Shown here: piece after piece, positions 62,647 to 64,000 of the stretch
Position numbering within the stretch: position 1 is the stretch's first letter
Layout of the letters: every line of letters starts with the position of its first letter
Assembly: GCF_009749385.1 (NCBI RefSeq)
Contig: NZ_WBIN01000002.1
Coordinates: 1 to 64,000 of the forward strand
Length of the DNA: 64,000 nt
Origin: Agromyces allii
GTDB lineage: Bacteria; Actinomycetota; Actinomycetes; Actinomycetales; Microbacteriaceae
Direction: 5' to 3'
Made by a program: the position numbers and the translations under genes
Notes under the pieces: model-generated
What the model was told of the DNA's origin: nothing
Database searches by the model: none
What the model saw: the letters and a program-made list of their open reading frames with translations, nothing else

Positions 62647-64000
62647 TGGCCCGCGCAGCACTCATGGACTTCGACAAGGCGCTGGAGCTCTTCGAACCGG
62701 TCATCGGTCTCGAGGTCCACGTCGAGCTGAACACGACGACCAAGATGTTCTCGTCGGCGCCGAACCCGGCGAACTCGGCATTCCACGACGCAGCACCGAA
62801 CACCCTCATCACGCCCGTGTGCCTCGGCCTGCCCGGGTCGCTGCCGGTCGTGAACGAGCAGGCCATCCGCTCGTCGATCTCGCTGGGCCTCGCGCTCGGC
62901 TGCTCGATCGCCGAGTCGAGCCGGTTCGCCCGCAAGAACTACTTCTACCCCGACCTCGCGAAGAACTACCAGATCTCGCAGTACGACGAGCCGATCGCGT
63001 TCGACGGCGAGGTCGAGGTCGAGCTCGAGAACGGCCGTATCTTCCAGGTGCCGATCGAGCGTGCCCACATGGAAGAAGACGCGGGCAAGCTGACGCACAT
63101 CGGCGGTGCCACGGGGCGCATCCAGGGCGCCGAGTACTCCCTCGTCGACTACAACCGCGCCGGCGTGCCGCTCGTCGAGATCGTCACGCGCCCGATCTTC
63201 GGTGCCGAGGCCGACGCCCCCGCGCTCGCGAGCGCGTACGTGTCGATCATCCGCGACATCGCGCTCTCGCTCGGCATCTCCGAGGCTCGCATGGAGCGCG
63301 GCAACCTGCGCTGCGACGCGAACGTCTCCCTGCGCCCTCGCGGTGCGGAGAAGCTCGGCACGCGCACCGAGACGAAGAACGTGAACTCGTTCCGCTCGAT
63401 CGAGCGCGCGGTGCGCTACGAGATCCAGCGCCAGGCTGCCATCCTCGCCGACGGCGGCTCGATCACGCAGGAGACGCGTCACTGGCACGAGGACACCGGC
63501 ACCACGAGCGCGGGCCGTCCCAAGTCCGACGCCGACGACTACCGGTACTTCCCCGAGCCCGACCTGCTGCCCGTGGTGCCCTCGCCTGAGCTCATCGAGC
63601 AGCTCCGGGCCGAGCTGCCCGAGCCGCCGGCGGCCCGACGTCGCCGGTTGAAGGCCGAGTGGGGCTTCACCGACATCGACTTCCAGGGCGTCGTGAACAG
63701 CAACCTGCTCGTCGAGGTCACCGAGACGGTCGCCGCGGGTGCCACGCCCGCGGCCGCGCGCAAGTGGTGGACGGGTGAGCTCGCCCGCATCGCGAACGCG
63801 CAGAACGTCGATGCCGCCTCGCTCGCCTCGCCCGCGCACGTCGCCGAGCTCGCTGGTCTCGTCGAAGCCGGCACGCTCACCGATCGCCTGGCCCGCCAGG
63901 TGCTCGAGGGCGTCATCGCCGGCGAGGGCTCGCCGCAGCAGATCGTCGACGCCCGCGGCCTCGCCGTCGTCTCCGACGACAGCGCGCTCATCGCCGCGAT
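62646..64000 (+). CDS. gatB: Asp-tRNA(Asn)/Glu-tRNA(Gln) amidotransferase subunit B (partial, runs off window)
   Basis: Kinase/tRNA-binding subunit that activates the mischarged amino acid for amidation. About 451 residues are visible: FEPVIGLEVHVELNTTTKMFS, the zinc/active-site region with CLGLPGSLPVVNEQA and ARKNYFYPDLAKNYQISQYD, HMEEDAGKLTH, DYNRAGVPLVEIVT, and the start of the YqeY-like C-terminal domain. The reading frame is open to the last base. Full-length proteins have about 500 residues, so roughly 50 are missing. Confidence 0.96.
   Translation, partial: MARAALMDFDKALELFEPVIGLEVHVELNTTTKMFSSAPNPANSAFHDAAPNTLITPVCLGLPGSLPVVNEQAIRSSISLGLALGCSIAESSRFARKNYFYPDLAKNYQISQYDEPIAFDGEVEVELENGRIFQVPIERAHMEEDAGKLTHIGGATGRIQGAEYSLVDYNRAGVPLVEIVTRPIFGAEADAPALASAYVSIIRDIALSLGISEARMERGNLRCDANVSLRPRGAEKLGTRTETKNVNSFRSIERAVRYEIQRQAAILADGGSITQETRHWHEDTGTTSAGRPKSDADDYRYFPEPDLLPVVPSPELIEQLRAELPEPPAARRRRLKAEWGFTDIDFQGVVNSNLLVEVTETVAAGATPAAARKWWTGELARIANAQNVDAASLASPAHVAELAGLVEAGTLTDRLARQVLEGVIAGEGSPQQIVDARGLAVVSDDSALIAA

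Overview
The window is high-GC actinobacterial DNA. Gene content (GlgE, MnmA with a dedicated cysteine desulfurase, the rpsB-tsf-pyrH-frr-cdsA operon, GatCAB, DivIVA-like proteins), many leaderless starts (a TANNNT box 6-7 nt before ATG or GTG) and the very frequent 9-mer GGATGCCGC point to Microbacteriaceae; an Agromyces-like genus is my guess, not a demonstration. No rRNA, tRNA, CRISPR array or transposon was recognised.

Region by region. (1) 48-10559 is a complete nitrate assimilation locus. On the minus strand, one operon runs nirB, cobA (siroheme methyltransferase) and an NnaR-type regulator (a HemD-like fold fused to a winged helix). A second runs narK, nasA and an FAD/[2Fe-2S] oxidoreductase. 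The small nitrite reductase subunit nirD is split off and reads divergently from nirB. The shared intergenic region carries half-sites at 11-bp steps that match the GlnR consensus. (2) 10656-16513 holds housekeeping genes: map, a small membrane protein, rplS, lepB, rnhB, a DUF2469-type gene, yraN and comM. (3) At 17362-26447 the competence/DNA-processing gene dprA is cut in two by a 9076-bp element. The element is bounded by the direct repeat CAGCGGAATC, and joining the two repeats restores the dprA reading frame exactly. It carries a large serine recombinase beside attR, a P22-type major capsid protein, a P27-type small terminase subunit, a restriction-modification pair, several tiny proteins and unusual repeat clusters. 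It has no portal, large terminase or tail genes, so it looks like a capsid-encoding phage satellite. (4) 26973-42412 is chromosomal: a phosphoesterase, xerC, an M23 peptidase, rpsB-tsf-pyrH-frr-cdsA, a DivIVA-domain protein, a transglycosylase-like protein, an AI-2E-type permease, a large coiled-coil protein, a two-part membrane/lipoprotein-like protein and a thioredoxin/TPR protein. (5) 42486-52091 is an alpha-glucan cluster (glgB, glgE, glgP, glgX) with a ybaK-type deacylase. (6) 52130-64000 contains the tRNA thiolation pair (cysteine desulfurase, mnmA), a membrane protein, an APH-type kinase, ligA, a Tat-exported phospholipase C-like protein and gatCAB (gatB runs off the window).

The main discovery candidate is the dprA-inserted element. 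In the excised circle, the attP junction would place a TTGCGG box exactly 17 bp upstream of the recombinase -10 box. The integrated form has CAACCG at that position. Excision could therefore both restore dprA and switch on the integrase. All functional statements are from sequence reading; no database search was run.
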